Assembly (NCBI RefSeq): GCF_023856365.1
Contig: NC_064555.1
Span: 22,321,254 to 22,385,253 of the forward strand
From: Brienomyrus brachyistius
Lineage: Eukaryota > Chordata > Actinopteri > Osteoglossiformes > Mormyridae
Length of the DNA stretch: 64,000 nucleotides
Direction: 5' to 3'
Each line of letters begins with the position of its first letter. Positions within the stretch are counted from its first letter, which is position 1. The notes under the pieces are model-generated. The model saw only the letters and a program-made list of their open reading frames with translations, made no database searches and had not been told where the DNA came from. Both the position numbers and the translations under genes were made by a program. Below are positions 1-13,800 of the stretch, in pieces.

Positions 1-1854
1 CGCCAAAAAACAACTGTAAGTGCAATCTTTCAGTGAGATTTCAGCAAGTAAATACGTTTAGAAGGAGAGGCCATATTTACAAACAGGGTCTAAACACAAG
101 GTTCGCACTAAAAGCAGATGCCAACCACTGGCTTGTTCTGGGAAACGGCTGGCAAGGAAAACATGGCCTCTGTAAAGAGCCAGGCCACACCTCAAGGGGC
201 CGGCGCTTGCTGTGCACCAGGCGGGGGGCGCTGCACGCTCCACATGGGGACCGTAATTACAGACGCACGGGGACAGCCTTCGGGATGAAGCCCTCGGCAG
301 AACGGCGGCACTCCGTCCCACTCTGTGGTTTGCGGCATCTAAAGTGTCCTGTGGTCGCTGAGAGGGGCCTCCGATTACACTGGGCCGGGGGGGGGCATTT
401 ACGGTGCCCCAGGCTCGAGGCGCACAGCGGCCGGAGCAGCCGGCGTCACCCGGGTGACAAGAGGCGACCGTCTGGTGGAGTCACACGGCGCGGTGTTACA
501 TAAAGAGCGTCGACGTTGAGGAGAAAACGAAAGAAGAGCTGGCGGCGTGGGTAAACACCAAACGATCCGTGAATTGGGCAACCGTGGTGCAGGCCCCGAC
601 AGGTCTGGACCGGTGCCTTGAGCGCTACCTGCCCACGCCCTCTGCCAGGATCATAAGCGGCTTCCCCCCCCGCACCGCCTTCCCCATATCACCTGACCTG
701 GCCTGGCCTCCCTGGAGTGTGTTCTCTCCCCCCAGCCTAGCTGTTCAGGCTCCGACCCCCCCCCCATTCCCTCCCCCACATATCCCTCTGATCAACAGTA
801 CTGGAGGGGGGGGGGGGGGTCCTCGGAACCAACCCCTTTGAACCTTTGCCAAGACTGTCATTCTAGACTGAATCACAGTTTCTTTCATTTAATATCTTGT
901 ATTACAAGAATATCATGTCTTGTTAAAAATGATAATAAAACTCGTAATAACTACCAAAATAATAGAATTAGGACAGCAGCTGCCCTGCAAATATGCGGGA
1001 CTCTGCGCCAACACGTCCAGCTGGGTAACGTTTCCCGTCACGCTCTGGGCGTGCGCCGACGGCGGAGCCGCGCTGCGTGACGTGGTGCCGAGCCGGTCTT
1101 TCCATGTTGCTCACGCTCTCGCGCTGATTCAGGCTGATGTCACACACCTCGTCTACCTGTGGAGATTCACACGCCATCCCCCGTCTCAGGGCTACATGAT
1201 CGGCACGAGGTGATCATGGAGAGATAAGGGTGTTGTGGGGGCGGCGTGACGTTGCACCAGGGGCGTGAGGCTGGCACACATGTGCCACGTAGGCGAGTTG
1301 CCCTCAAAAGAACATACCATTCCAGATGTGAGATTAGAGGAAACGTCTGTTTTGTCTGGACCCCATACCTCCTCAGACGGTGTGTGTGCATTGACACACG
1401 CTTACGTCTAACGCTTTCTGAAATAACAATGGCAATTCATGCCATTCAGGGGCCTGCACTGCCATGACCGTGACGGGGCTGGTATACAATTCCCTTAAAG
1501 GCTCGACCCGTTTATGCAAGGCGGCAAAACCCGAAACTCAGGAGACGGGATGACATCACCCAGATCCCCCGGTGGTCCTGCTTGGGCGGCCGAACCCGGA
1601 AGGAAGATGCTGAAGGCAGGAGACGATTCAAAAGAGGAAACGGCGGGAAGGCAAAACGACGAACGTAAGGAGCCTTAAGCCACAGGGCCATGCAGGTGCG
1701 CGAATCGTGCGCCCATGACGACACGAAGAGGACGACGCAGAGACACTGGGATCAAACGAGCAAAAGATGGGCGTTTGCAGAAGTCACGGAGGGATATAAG
1801 ACTGTTCTCTAAAGCTGTAGCAGATGAATGGCAGATGAATGTCCAGGGGGCAAA

Positions 1855-1892
1855 CTAACCAGTCTGGCTAACCAGTCTAGCTAACCAGTCCA
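1855..1892. repeat. small 13 bp tandem repeat, about 3 units
   Basis: The unit CTAACCAGTCTGG and close variants repeat three times inside pard6g intron 2. It is short and probably neutral. Confidence 0.7.
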
Positions 1893-4219
1893 CCTATGTC
1901 AGCTGGTAAGTCTTTCCCAACCGCGAACAGGATCAGTGAGTGTCGTTGTCAGCCAAGCCTGACATCTGCGGCCCTTTTATTGAGACAATACCGGTTACTT
2001 TAGCTCTGCTCCCTTGAATAAGTCAGCAGGTCAACAAGTTTACTGCAGCTAAGCCACTCCTTGCTGCGAAGACCTTCAGACCGTCTCAACAAACCGACAG
2101 CGTCATGCACAGAGCGTGAAGGCGATATTGCTCATTAAGGGTCATTTGTCAAACACTTTGCACTCAAAATTGTTTTCCAAAAACACAAAGTAGTTAAATA
2201 AGTCTTCAGACCCCAAGGCATATGCCAGTCTGGGTAAAAACTCTAAGGGACGACCGTCAAACCTCAAGGAAAATCTGCGTCTCGGTGACCTAAGTGGCAG
2301 TTTTGACGGAAGGGGTATTTACAGTTGCCACAGAGAGGGGACAGGGCAGCAGTGCGGTCAGCGTAGCCCAAGATCAGCGGGGTAACTGCATGAAGTAAAT
2401 TACAGCTCCTAAACGATGGCCAAATTATTTCAGATTCCGGAAACACTGCGGATTTACGGGGGATGCGCAGTAAACAGGCGCTCTGATGACCACCCCCGAT
2501 AAGGACCCTCGGGGGGAATCAGGAGGGCGCTGAGATACCGCTACGTGACATCTTACACATTTATTGAAACATTTAGCGTGCTAATGACCAGAGAAACCTC
2601 AATGGAGAAATGTGGTTGATCAGGTCTGTCAGAAGTGGCCTCATTCGACCAGCTCACGGCAAGGCCAAGGGGAAGGCACTTTGAAGAGCTGTGACTCGCT
2701 CGAAGCTCAACTAATCAAAAGGTCTCGCTCAGTCAGTCTTGTGACACCATCCACATCTCCAGGTAACAGGCCACCGGGCTAGAAAATGGGGACACTGGTT
2801 TCCAAATTCTCCGCCCCAGGCAAATCTATTGATTCTTCCGAAACTGGTCAAACTACAGAATATGTGACGTCACTCAATTTTCCGACAGGCTGTCCTGGAC
2901 GTTCGTTGCCACATATCTTCCTGGAAAATGCCAGTAATGCTCAAACAAACAAACAAAACAGTCCTGAGTAACTGTTTTTCTGTTACGCTACAAGCAAAAA
3001 GTGCGGAAACCAGGGAGGGGAACAAGGCCCCACCCCCACCCGCTTTAGTATGACGAAAGAGAAAGTAGGACTTAGGAGGCGGTCTGAACATGGGGGGGGG
3101 GGTTGACACTGGATAAGGGCCTAGTTTGTTAACAGCTTACATTGCCTTTGCCTTTAGCTCTTTGTACATTTAAATAATATTCTTACTTTCTTTGATTGCA
3201 CTTTATGAGAATCTCCATATGTCACCCCCCCCCCCACATGCCTCACACCTCCAAGTGGCACTCAGATGTGTGGCCCCGTGGAGCCGCGGCCCACCCAGAG
3301 CCCCCGGCCGCGGCTGAAGCCTGCGCCAAACCTGCACTGCTCCACTGTAATTACCAACGCTCAAAATAACTGGCAGCGTGTTTACAGAGCAGCATGCTCC
3401 CTGCTCCCACGGCAGGGTCAGAAGCAGGCAGTGTGGCCGGGGCGGGGTCTGGCCGGGGCGGGGTCCAGCCAGGGTGGGGTCAGGGGGGCCCCGATGGGGC
3501 CGATGACCGCAACCTGACCCCAAATTCAGCAAACGGTGAGCAAACTCTTAGCTAATCATCCTCAGCACTCAGTAACTTGGGAGCAGGAGCCAGCGAACCA
3601 CGCTTTTATTGTTTTTACAGCAAACGGGTAATAAAACAAGCAAAACAAAGCTGTTTCATCAAAAGTAGACTGTACCGCAGCCAGCAGAATTCAGTTATTT
3701 AAGGTTATTGCTAATCTTAGGCATTTTGACTGGTAGTTAACTGGCTGTTTGCGAGCAGCGTGCCTAATGGCAGCAGGGAAGCCCATTAATGCCAATCATA
3801 TCTGCTTTTAAAATATATATGCAGGATCTTTATACCTGTGCCTTACCACACCCTGTGCTAGATTGACTTTCTCTGTACAGAAATTACTCTTTAAAATACG
3901 AGTGCTTAGAGAGGTTAGTTTGACAAGGAATGATTTATCAAGACACTTAACCAGTCAAAATGAAGGTATACTATTTGCAAAGCAACACATTAAATAAGCA
4001 TAAATATTACTGTAGTGTTTTACTGCGCTATCTGGTCCCTTTACATCAATGTAATTAAAGACAATACAGGAAACAATATCCCTTTTAAATGCAAGTAAAT
4101 GCCAGTCGCATCCTTGATGTCTTCTGGGAGGGTCACCGGTGTGGTGTGGGGGCGCTGGGAACAGTTCAGGTCACAGGCAGAGGGTCTAGCCAGGTAGTGG
4201 CTTTCAGTGCTATATAGGA

Positions 4220-4245
4220 GTGTGTGTGTGTGTGTGTGTGTGTGT
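4220..4245. repeat. (TG)n microsatellite
   Basis: An uninterrupted TG dinucleotide run of about 12-13 units in pard6g intron 2, followed by a short GA run. Confidence 0.95.
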
Positions 4246-7200
4246 AAGAAAGAGAGAGAGTGCACGTGTACATACACCACAATCTATATCAAAGCCCAAA
4301 CTTCACTGACAGATGAATGATGACGCGGTCAGATGACAGAAACAAACTTTTAAAGATAAGGAGAGACCCTTAGTGCCCCATGTAACCTCGAGCTGCACAC
4401 AGCACACAGGCACGGTCAGAGCCGGGCCCCTGCTTTCCAACCTCTGTGTGCCCCCCCCCTCCCCCCCAGCCCCCCCATGCACTGCCGTTTACACGGCTGG
4501 CAGAGGCGTGTGGGTGCCGGTTTGTGCTCACGCAGGAAGAACGTGTCAGCAGCGGGACACGCCCGGTCATGCCCAGGCCGCAGGAGCGATCGCATTAACT
4601 CCAGAACATGCAGCACCAGCGGAAGCACCGGGGGAGCGGGGCCGGGGGGGGGCGCCCGCCTGTGTACAGCACTCTAACCCACTGGTGCCGACTCATGTCG
4701 TCTGGCCCACCAGGCTGGACGCCTTTACTCACCAGATAGGTAACCACAGCGGCAGATAGGGGGCGCCGCCTGGTCAGGGGAGTGGGGAGGAGGCATACAG
4801 GGTATTTATAGCTGCAGAGGGCATATCACCCCCCCCCCACTTTCCTTACTCCAGTCCGCTGTATTCAAGTGACCCAGAAAACACTGGAACTACAGCACAA
4901 AAAAACAAGCAGAGGCCATCCTCATGGGGCAGCCAGGCCACAGATCAGGGCGGGCAGGGTCACCCGCTTCCCAGAAAACCCGGAACCGCCTGGCCAGGGG
5001 ACACACATGTGGGAAGCTCAGCCCCCCCCATACTGGGCTGAGGAAGCCAAGAACAAAGCAACGAAGAATTCAAAAAACACATAAGCGTGGGGCAGGATTT
5101 CAGCACAAGAGAAGCTGTGAGCTGCACACCTCAGCAGGTCTGGGGAAGCCATTGGTGCTTTCGCTACTGGAGAGAAGGAAAGAGGGACACAGGGCTGAGA
5201 GGAGAGGCATGTCCGCAAAAGGGAGTGGGGGGGGGGCCCATCCAGCAGCTCGGCACTCTCCAAGCACAACAAACAAGTTTAATGAAATCAAAACACAACC
5301 CCTGGTGCATGGGGGGAGGACAGGACAGCGAGACCCCCCACGACCATGTCCCTCGTGCTCCGGAGAACAGCAGAGATGCTTGTTTGAGCTGAACACTTCA
5401 CCCAGTTTAAGCCCCGCCCACTGAGCCTGTGGCCTCCGACGCGAATGAAAGCCGTTTTATCACCTAAGAAACAGCAAATTAACAGCGAGCCGCCAGCGCT
5501 GTCAGCTGGATGGGGCGGTGCACAGGCCCTTCCTTGGGTTTCGATCCCATCACCCCCCCCCCGTACACCGTTATACACAGTGAACCCCTTCTAGGAGGAA
5601 AAAGGGGGCGGGGCCAAGGAAGAGCAGAGGTTGGAGAGGACCTAACATCAGCCGCCCGGTTGGCCGGTTTCCCTCCGGCGAGCCAATCACAGGCGCCGCC
5701 CCCTCACGACCGGCGGGCAGAGGCATCTGGAAGGCACCTGCAGGACCCGCCCAGTCACTCTCACGGACTCCCCAGGCAAGTTGGGGTGACAAGTGAGCGC
5801 TGGCGACTGAATGAAATATTGGAAAGATAGTTTAAAATTCCCTCTACCTGGAGGAAAACTGAAAATGTGTCATGTGTGCTGGGAAAGTCAGGAAATCATT
5901 TTTAAAAATGCTAACAAAGTAAAACGCTAAAAAAAACAAAACAGAGACTGATATACTGCGGGGTCACAAAAGACAGAGAGGCGAAAAGACAGGCAGCAAA
6001 GTGGACACCCACGAGCCACCTAGAAGCCTAAAAATAAAGTTGAGGTCAAACACTATTGACATTCTGTCCAGCCCATAAGTACCGGTCTGCTGGATTTACA
6101 GCCTGCTAATGACCTCGTGTAAACTGCAGGATGCAATTTCGCACTGTGACGAGAGGGGAATTCCCCCCGCCCTCCCCAAGTGTACACGCAGACGGGCCCC
6201 GTACAGACAGACGCAGCCCTGTTTTGGCCCCGCAGAGACCTTCTCGCCCCAAAGATGGCCGCCCTTATCCCGTCATTGGCAGAGTATCCGGCCCCATGGC
6301 TGCAAACGCGGCTAACTGGATGTCTGGAAGCCGGCGCCCCGTTCTGGGCCGTCACGCAGCAGCCTGGCAGACGGCGCAGCTCGGTCTCGTTACAGCAGAT
6401 TCCCCCAAAGGCCGCTGGCTGTGGCAAACAGCTGGCCAGATGTGCAGCCCTGCAGCTCCCTCCTGGCTACCGGCCGCTGGGTCGGCGGCCAGGAAGACCA
6501 AATGAGAATATAGTTGTGTGGCACTAAGCAAAAGCTACTTGTCCAAAGCCTGGTATGTGGGATGGGGAGAGGGGGGGGAGAGGCAGGGGGATTAACTGTT
6601 TTGTTAATTGGCCTTTGGTTTTCATGAAACAAAGTCAGCAAATTGGCGTCATAAAGTCAAACGCCCCCCTGAGGGACGCGGCTATTTAGGATTTAAGAAA
6701 ATGAATGTGAAGGGAGAGGCAAATATATGAGGGCAAGTTCTCTTCCAAGGATAACATGTGGGAAGGGTTATAGTTATGCAGGAGGAATGTCATTGAAGAT
6801 CCGGGTAGGATCCCTTTCTCAATGGCTGTGGAAAAACGTAAATCCCGACGCACAAATCCCCAGCGCAAAGACGCATCAGGTTGATGCAGGAAAACAGTCA
6901 CCGGGCCGCCCCAGAGGCGGTGCCTAGCCGAGATTCAGTCATTCTCCATTTACGTTTGTCGGAGGGTCCTCAAAACTACTCTAGGTGCCCATTGTAATGC
7001 CTGACCAAAATCCAGGCAACACCACAAAAGATCCCCGTCAATTATTTGTGTTTTATAGATCTACCACGACGCAGATTAAGGGCCACATAAGATCAGTGCA
7101 GGTGAATGAGACCTCCAGCAGTTCCTCCTGCTAAACGTGTCTCCACTTCAATTTAGAGAACAATCTACTCTGGTGGACAATGCCTAATGGCTGTGGGTGT

Positions 7201-7440
7201 AGCAAAGACATGACACCCTCCCCCCCCCCCCCCCCCGCCCCACCCCCATCCATGCCCCTACATGCACATCGGCCAAACTAGGCTCCTGGAAACCTAAGCA
7301 GAATAGCATGGCTGAAAACGCAGGAGGAGAACATCTGGCAGCAACCCCCCCCCCCCACCAGTGCGAGGCCTGAGAAACCTGAGCTGGGGCAGAAGGGCAG
7401 CCCCCAGTGCACGCATTACCCCACCCTACCCCCCACCGCC

Positions 7441-7993
7441 TGCACTAACGTCTACATCTGAAATCTTATGGCTAAACCTCACGAGGAGTTCTCACAGTAC
7501 CAACATCACACCTTCACCGTGAGACCTCCTCGTGAGGAACAGCCTGTTACATTCACACTAAGGGACTATTCCTCACGAGGAAGTCTCACAGTACCAACCT
7601 CACAGCTATGTTTAGTTCATGTCTGTACTAATGCATTGCAATTCCAAAAGAAAAGATCTGCATTCGCACTAATGTTATGACCAGTGTTGAAAAATACAAC
7701 TTAATTCCTATGAAGAATAACCAATTAGGAAAAGTGACAACGAAATGAAGAGAGCTAATCGAGAATGGGTCACGAGCTAAAGTACAAACCAATCGGAGCT
7801 GACTGACGTGGGCGTAACAAAAGTTTTTTACATTTATGGGCGTCCGCACTAAAGTATTTACAGAACGATTAGTTGGCACTGAAAAATTTCTCTGCTTCTG
7901 GGAAAAAAAAGGACTTTCGGTAATGCTACCGCAAGGCTAAATTGCAAATAAAATAATAAAAACTACGTTGCTAAACGAAAACGTACTAGTGCA
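7441..7993. repeat. possible non-autonomous element with inverted and direct repeats
   Basis: A block CCTCACGAGGAGTTCTCAC near 7476 is followed by its inverted form ending CCTCGTGAGG near 7537. A further direct copy, including AGTCTCACAGTACCAAC, lies near 7573. The outer ends TGCACTAACGT (7441) and ACGTACTAGTGCA (ending 7993) are weakly inverted. GCACTAA-like words recur inside. This could be a decayed MITE; no target-site duplication was recognised. Confidence 0.3.
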
Positions 7994-10622
7994 GACATAC
8001 CCTGAGACTAACAGGCTAAGCCTTCAACACCTGATAGCTGGAGATTTGCACATTTATCCACATCTATCAGCGGTAAGCTACCCTCGTTAATCTTTACTCC
8101 CGGTGATCCGGTGCCTTCCTACAATCTTCCAAGCTTATCTGATGTCCTCCTTTTTGTCAGCTTGTTTATTCATCATTAGTTATTAAAGGTTTTACTCAAA
8201 CAAACAACTCGTATAAGTTACAGAAAGGATGGTTTGAGTTACTGGCTACCAAGAGTGGTAATTGGCTCATGATGTACATCTATCAATGTCTGGCTGTATC
8301 AGACCCCACAGAATCACCACACAGCTACCCTCCTGCTTGCTAGTATGTTGTGGTGACAAACCACAACGCTGCTGTGAGACTTTAAGCCAGGGCTTGGAGC
8401 GGAAGTGGCAGAACGAGACACACGGGCAAGACGATCTGGAGCAGTCAGGGTTCCACTTCCCCTCCTGCAAGACCATCTCATCAGCAAAGCTGTGAGCGCT
8501 AAAGGCTAACAGCTAAAAGCTAAGCGCTGAAGACTACATCATCACACAGAGACCCCTTCGGGGGGGCGGGGGGGGGGGACAGGAACCCAGTGCCTGCAGC
8601 CAGACTGTCCTTGCTCATCCACGACATGGAGAGGCATCGCTACAATTACGACTTCTGCTTCTTTCTTTGTTTTGTTTTATTTGACGGGAGAACAGAAAAA
8701 GTCCTTCAACAACAACAATACAAGAGCTTCGAGAGAAGAAAAAAAAAACACAGCTAACAAAGTAAAACGCTAAAAAATACCCCTAAAAAGGTGTTTACAC
8801 TTATAAAGGAGTGTAAATACTGGAGGGAATGATGTCAGAGAGCTACCCAAGGACAGTTAAGTGTGACGCATTTCCCATCAGGGACAGGGGGCTTGAGAAA
8901 CGTATGGCCTCTCTACTCGACGACTCGCCTTTTAACCCCTTAAGTGCCAGGGAAAGGAAGATGACATAATGCGACGAGGCCAAGGCAGCTGCCGACGGGC
9001 CTGATACCCGCCAAGGACGGCCTCTGATCTGGGCGGGACGCGACTCAGGTACAGCTGGGCGGTGCTGGGATTCTTAAGGACAAGGAAAGTGTGAGTGTTA
9101 CTCAGCCTGCAGAGACTAGCGGAGAGTATGAACGTTTAAGCCAGACCTCAGGGGTGTAACGGAGTGCGATTAGGCCTCCTGTACTGTGGGGGGCACTGTT
9201 GGCTGGCTGGTTTAGAGTATCCCAGGGCATTCCCCCCTCCCCCCAAGCTGGGACCTGCCCAGCACCATGGGAGACAGATGAGGCCAAACATCTAGGAAGC
9301 CCTTTAAACACCCAGTACCCCTACATGACGGTGACAGACAAGGATCAAGAGGACTTCCCACGATGCACCGGGGCACTGACTGCCTCCGCTTCGAAGCACA
9401 TCCACAGTCCCAAAGCAAAGAGAGCCATGAGCCTCATTCCACAAATTACACAGAATTCTGGGAAAGATGTCAAATGCACATGAGCAGTGTCTCTGAGGTA
9501 AGGTTACATTCCAGTGTCTTCCTTCGGGGGGAGCAGCGTGTCCTCATTCCCCGCGTGCCGGCGTCCCGCCGAACTCCCTTCTGCTAATGTTACTGGATCC
9601 CTTAAGAACATTCCTGAAAAGATGTGGTTAGCCGGTCCGCCACTGACCCGGCCTTTTAGAACAACTTTTAAAATCAGCCCTCTGATGGCTGCCGGTTTTG
9701 TTTTTAACTGTCTGAACTGAATATGAGCTCAAAAAAAAAACTTTATAGTGCAAATGTAACAGTAAAATAAACGGCATTCCTTTTCAGGACAGCGTGATTG
9801 CCGCTACTCGACGGCTCGCGCTCTTCCTCCCAAGAAGCTCATGTTTCTGTTACTCAACACTAAGGGGAAAAAAGAAAAAAAAAAAAAACACAAAACACAC
9901 ACACGCATGCATACATACGGAGCCGTCCTCTGCGTCCGGGACCCAGGCACACTAACTGCCAATAGTTCGCCGGCCCGCCAGACCGCATGCTGCGGGGTCG
10001 AATCTGACCCCGGAATGACGGCGCCTGCTCACTTTTCGCGCGGCTTTGGTTCCCGTTAGCTGCCTGGGGTCCTTGCCACCGGCTCAGGGAGGCGCTTATC
10101 CCGGAGATAAACAGGAAGATGTAGGAAATGTAAAGAAATGCCTCAAAGGGGGCGACTGGCTTCCGCCAGGCCGGGGGATGAAACAGCTCAGCCACAAACG
10201 AATCTGTCGCTGACCTCGATTAGATCCACTTCCCCTCGCGAAGGCCAGCCAGGAGCGCGGGGCAGGCGACTTCCTGTCAGAAGCTCTCATTCACGCGCCT
10301 GGAGATTAAAGCTACTGGACTTCCAGCTGGAAGCACCACACCCCTCCTTCCCTCGAGGCCCATTATCTACGGCCGGACAAGTCCATGCCGCTTTGGGGCA
10401 GGTGGGAGATGAATGAAACACAAACAGGACGGAGCCACTACTGCGGGGGGGGTGCAGAGGGGGATGACCTGCCGTACGTGGGGCAGGTAATCCACTGCAT
10501 GACCTTGCTGAGGCCTTTGCTTTAGCCAGTATGAGAGACTACCAGGGGGCATACTGGTCCTACCGACCAAACAGAGAGGATAGGCCAGGTCCGGAATGAA
10601 GCGTTTTTTGGGGAGACCTCAC

Positions 10623-10845
10623 CTTGTCTCTGGATGAAGATCCGGAGCAGGGGGTGAGCAGACGTCACGGCTTTGCAGAAGTTGTCGTCGTTGTTGATGG
10701 GCAGGAGGTCTCCGTGCACGTCGGCATACCCGATCATCACCTCCATGTTGGCGATCCGATGGATGTGCAGGATGAGCTTGTAAAACTCGTCAAACTTCCC
10801 CGGCTTCTGGCGGTCCACGGAAAACCTCCGGAATTCCGCCCCATA
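10623..10845 (-). CDS. pard6g: pard6g coding exon 2 (PB1 domain)
   Basis: The minus strand shows a pyrimidine-rich acceptor ending CCGCAG at 10846-10851. A 223-base exon follows (74 codons plus one base), then the donor CAAG|GTGAGG. The peptide runs [18 protein letters not shown], then the diagnostic [20 protein letters not shown] stretch, and ends near LLRIFIQRQ. This is the Par-6 PB1 domain, which binds the PB1 domain of atypical PKC. The match to PARD6G is close ([20 protein letters not shown] is PARD6G-type). The length and the end in phase 1 also fit PARD6G exon 2. The first residue is Tyr where mammalian Par-6 proteins have Phe. The exon covers residues 25-98 and the first base of codon 99. 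An internal ATG exists in this exon, but the upstream acceptor and in-phase exon 1 show that it is not the start. Reading past the donor gives unrelated intronic residues. Confidence 0.96.
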
Positions 10846-13800
10846 CTGCGGAGAAGAGAAGGTGTCACATGTTACAGGTGGCTCTTGGAAATCCAGACTG
10901 CTAAGCCAAGTCCGACAGACTGCAGAGGGTCAGGGTGAAACTGAAGGAGACGATATTGTCTAAACAAGGGATTTAGGGGAAAAAAACTGCCTCCTGGCCT
11001 CCAAACCCGAAGGATACGGGTCGGCTAACCGCAGCTGGAGGCATCCGCTCATCACACATGCTGCCAGCTGTCCACAGCAAACCTCAGTGCCCTCAGTCAA
11101 TTTCTGCATCATTTATTTACAGACAACCGTTTCCTGTAAACAGTCGACCACACCACAAGAGACGAACCTGGCAGAGTGAAAGCACGAAAGGGCAAAATGC
11201 ACCCGCGGACGCTGAGAAGAAGCTCATGTCTGAGGCAAGGGGAATGACGCTGATGAGGGAGCCCGAGTCCTGTCCTGCGACATGAGGGGGGGCAGGCAGG
11301 GGGGGGGCAGAGCACACAACCATGCCCAGCTATGCACTAGCTGTCGCCTTCTCTCACCATGGGAACCTGACCGCCAAAGTCGGCATGCAGAATAATGCGA
11401 GTGTCGCAGCTCCTGCAAGAGACGTACTATAAACAGATACAACCGACCTGGAGCCATGCGGGAGAACAAGATGGGGGGGGGGGGGGGCAGAGGACAGGGT
11501 CGACTTTGTTCTCACAATAGAAACAGCACATTAATACGTTGGTAATTTGTGCATAGGGCGGCTCAGGGTAATTACCCCCCACCGTCCCCCGAAAACGACA
11601 GGCCCGCCCCAGTGGAAAACAGCGAGCCTTTATGAGAAGAAATGTCAGCAACGTGCCAGGGATGGGGGGGTGGGGGGGGGCGGGTGCACGCATGCATGCA
11701 AACACACACCGCACTCGCTACTCTGCACAGACGCCTCAGGCAGCCTCCCGAAAGCCGAAGAAACAAACGCAAAGATGCCTCAGTCCTCAGAACACGCCGG
11801 AGCATCAGCACTCTCCGCTAGAATCGCATCGGGGAATAATGCATCACTGTTCTCGTGGCAACATGACTCCGACCACGTTATCGCACATGAGCAGTGGCCG
11901 ATATCAGGAAAAACCGTTAAATAAACACGGTGGGGCAGGTGAGAGATGGCTGCTACTGGCATCGAGTCGCGACAGCATGCTGCAGTTTCGGGGGGAGGGT
12001 CTGAACCGACACCCGGGCCGGACTCGTGTCTGTGCGGTCTTCAACCTCTGGCGCTCTTCCACACGGAGCCAGCCTCAGGTTTCAGCTCAGAGTAACACAG
12101 AAAGCGGAAAAACAAAGGCAAGGTCCTGAGAGTCCCAGACCGGCTCCCTCCTCTCGATGACGTGAAAAACACCAGGAATTATTCGTGCAACAAGTCCTTG
12201 TTCATAATCAAACAAAACTTTTCCTTTTTAAACAGAATGACTTACGAATTACCCCATCTGCAAAACTTAACAGTGAATACTGTGTCATTCCAAACTATTT
12301 CAGTAAATAATAATAGGAAAAAAAATAGTTCAGTCTGAGTTTATTTTATGAACAGGTTTACATTTCAGGTCGTCCTTGAACTACTACTGCATTGGCCACT
12401 GCAGCCAAAATAACATTGGAGCCATAACCAATACCAGTGAACACAAATCAAATTCAGGGCTATTAGGCGTCACTGTTCATGTCAATTCTATTCCTTTCCA
12501 ATTTCTATTCCCCTCCCTCAGGCGCCATTGCATACCAGGATTCAGATCAGTTCTGTTCCAATTTCCAGCCCAAGCTATTCAGGTGCCACTGAATACCAGA
12601 AGTCAAGTTTCAACATGGTTACAACAAGTCTCTCTCTCCTCAGATACAGGCCCTGCAATGACAGCATGCGGCACGTTGCAGTAACGCCTGCAGGTTCAGG
12701 CAGGCACGCAGCAACAGAGAGCCTGCGCTCCACATCTCCATTCTTTCAAATTTGAACTTTTCGGCTTTCACCTTGACAGCCGCCTTGCAAACTATCCTTA
12801 AATCTACAAACACTCTACATTCAAGTGGAAATATAAGGGGGTGGGTGGGAAAAAAAACATGGATCTGTGTTGTCATGGAGATGGGGGGGCAGTAAAGCAT
12901 TCGACAGACTAATTGGTGCCAAACTGCATTGTGTAAGAAGACTGGGTGAGCTATTCCTACGCAGCACCAGATAGACCGAGAGGCATCACAACACATCGCA
13001 AAATGCCCTTAAACACTCCATCAAAACAGATGTTGTCTCCCCCCCCCCCCCCCCCAACAGGTGCCCCCAGGGACGGACTCTAAGCTCACAATCGCTGCAT
13101 GCTTGCTGACATCACACCTGCAGAACAGCTTAGGGACAAACACCAAGGCAGGCACATCCATGTGGCCGGTCACTAAACCAAATCACAACAGACAAAACAG
13201 TAGCACTTCAGGTGGCACCTTGATTCAACGTTATCTTATTTGAAACTTTTTCGCAGTCTTCAGTTATGGCTTCAAACCCTGAATTTGAATAGTGTAGAGA
13301 GAGAGAGTAATGTGGATCCAGTAGAGACAGGCTTCTTGGAGAAATACAGAAAGTACAGCTTTATAGATATCTGTAAAAAAAATCTGAACTAAGAGCCAAA
13401 TAGGCTCACTTTAGAACACTAAATCAGAAAAAGTTTACATCTGCTTGTTCTTCCATGAGCTCCTTTATAATAGTTACAAAGTAACTTCTGAAAGGTCCCT
13501 CAAAAGCCCGACAACGGAGACCGGGCTGTCAGTTAAATTATGGCTGCATATATTCACCCAGAGGGAACTGCGACCCAGGCATGTCACCCCGCCAAACACC
13601 GGGCTGTTCATCCGATACTCAGCTCTACCCCAAATACACCGTTTTACAGCAAAACCAGCAAGCAAGACTGCAATGAAGCGACGGTGCTGTTACATGGGGA
13701 AGCTACTAAAATGTCGCCTATTGCACGTCCAACGCATGCATCTGATGGGTCCAAACGTAACGCTTTTGCTTTGTAAATGAAGTCTTTTAGAGGACAGGAT

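Larger units (their letters stand above)
1..10622 (-). other. pard6g: pard6g intron 2 (5' part; continues beyond the left edge)
   Basis: The interval starts at the GTGAGG donor of exon 2 and runs to the window edge. The large last exon of Par-6 genes, encoding the semi-CRIB, PDZ and C-terminal tail, should appear as a long minus-strand frame. No such frame is present, so the intron is at least 10.6 kb. It holds homopolymer C/G runs (806-819, 3092-3102, 3225-3235, 7220-7236, 7345-7356, 8568-8578), a short TG tract at 4220-4245, a small 13 bp tandem at 1855-1892 and a hairpin-forming repeat at 7441-7993. The first ~600 bases are CpG-rich but no exon was recognised there. No RNA gene was seen. 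Confidence 0.8.

Noticed and set aside
1..10622. Search for the last pard6g exon (semi-CRIB/PDZ)
   Set aside because: No long minus-strand frame with the conserved PDZ sequence is present; the exon must lie outside the window.
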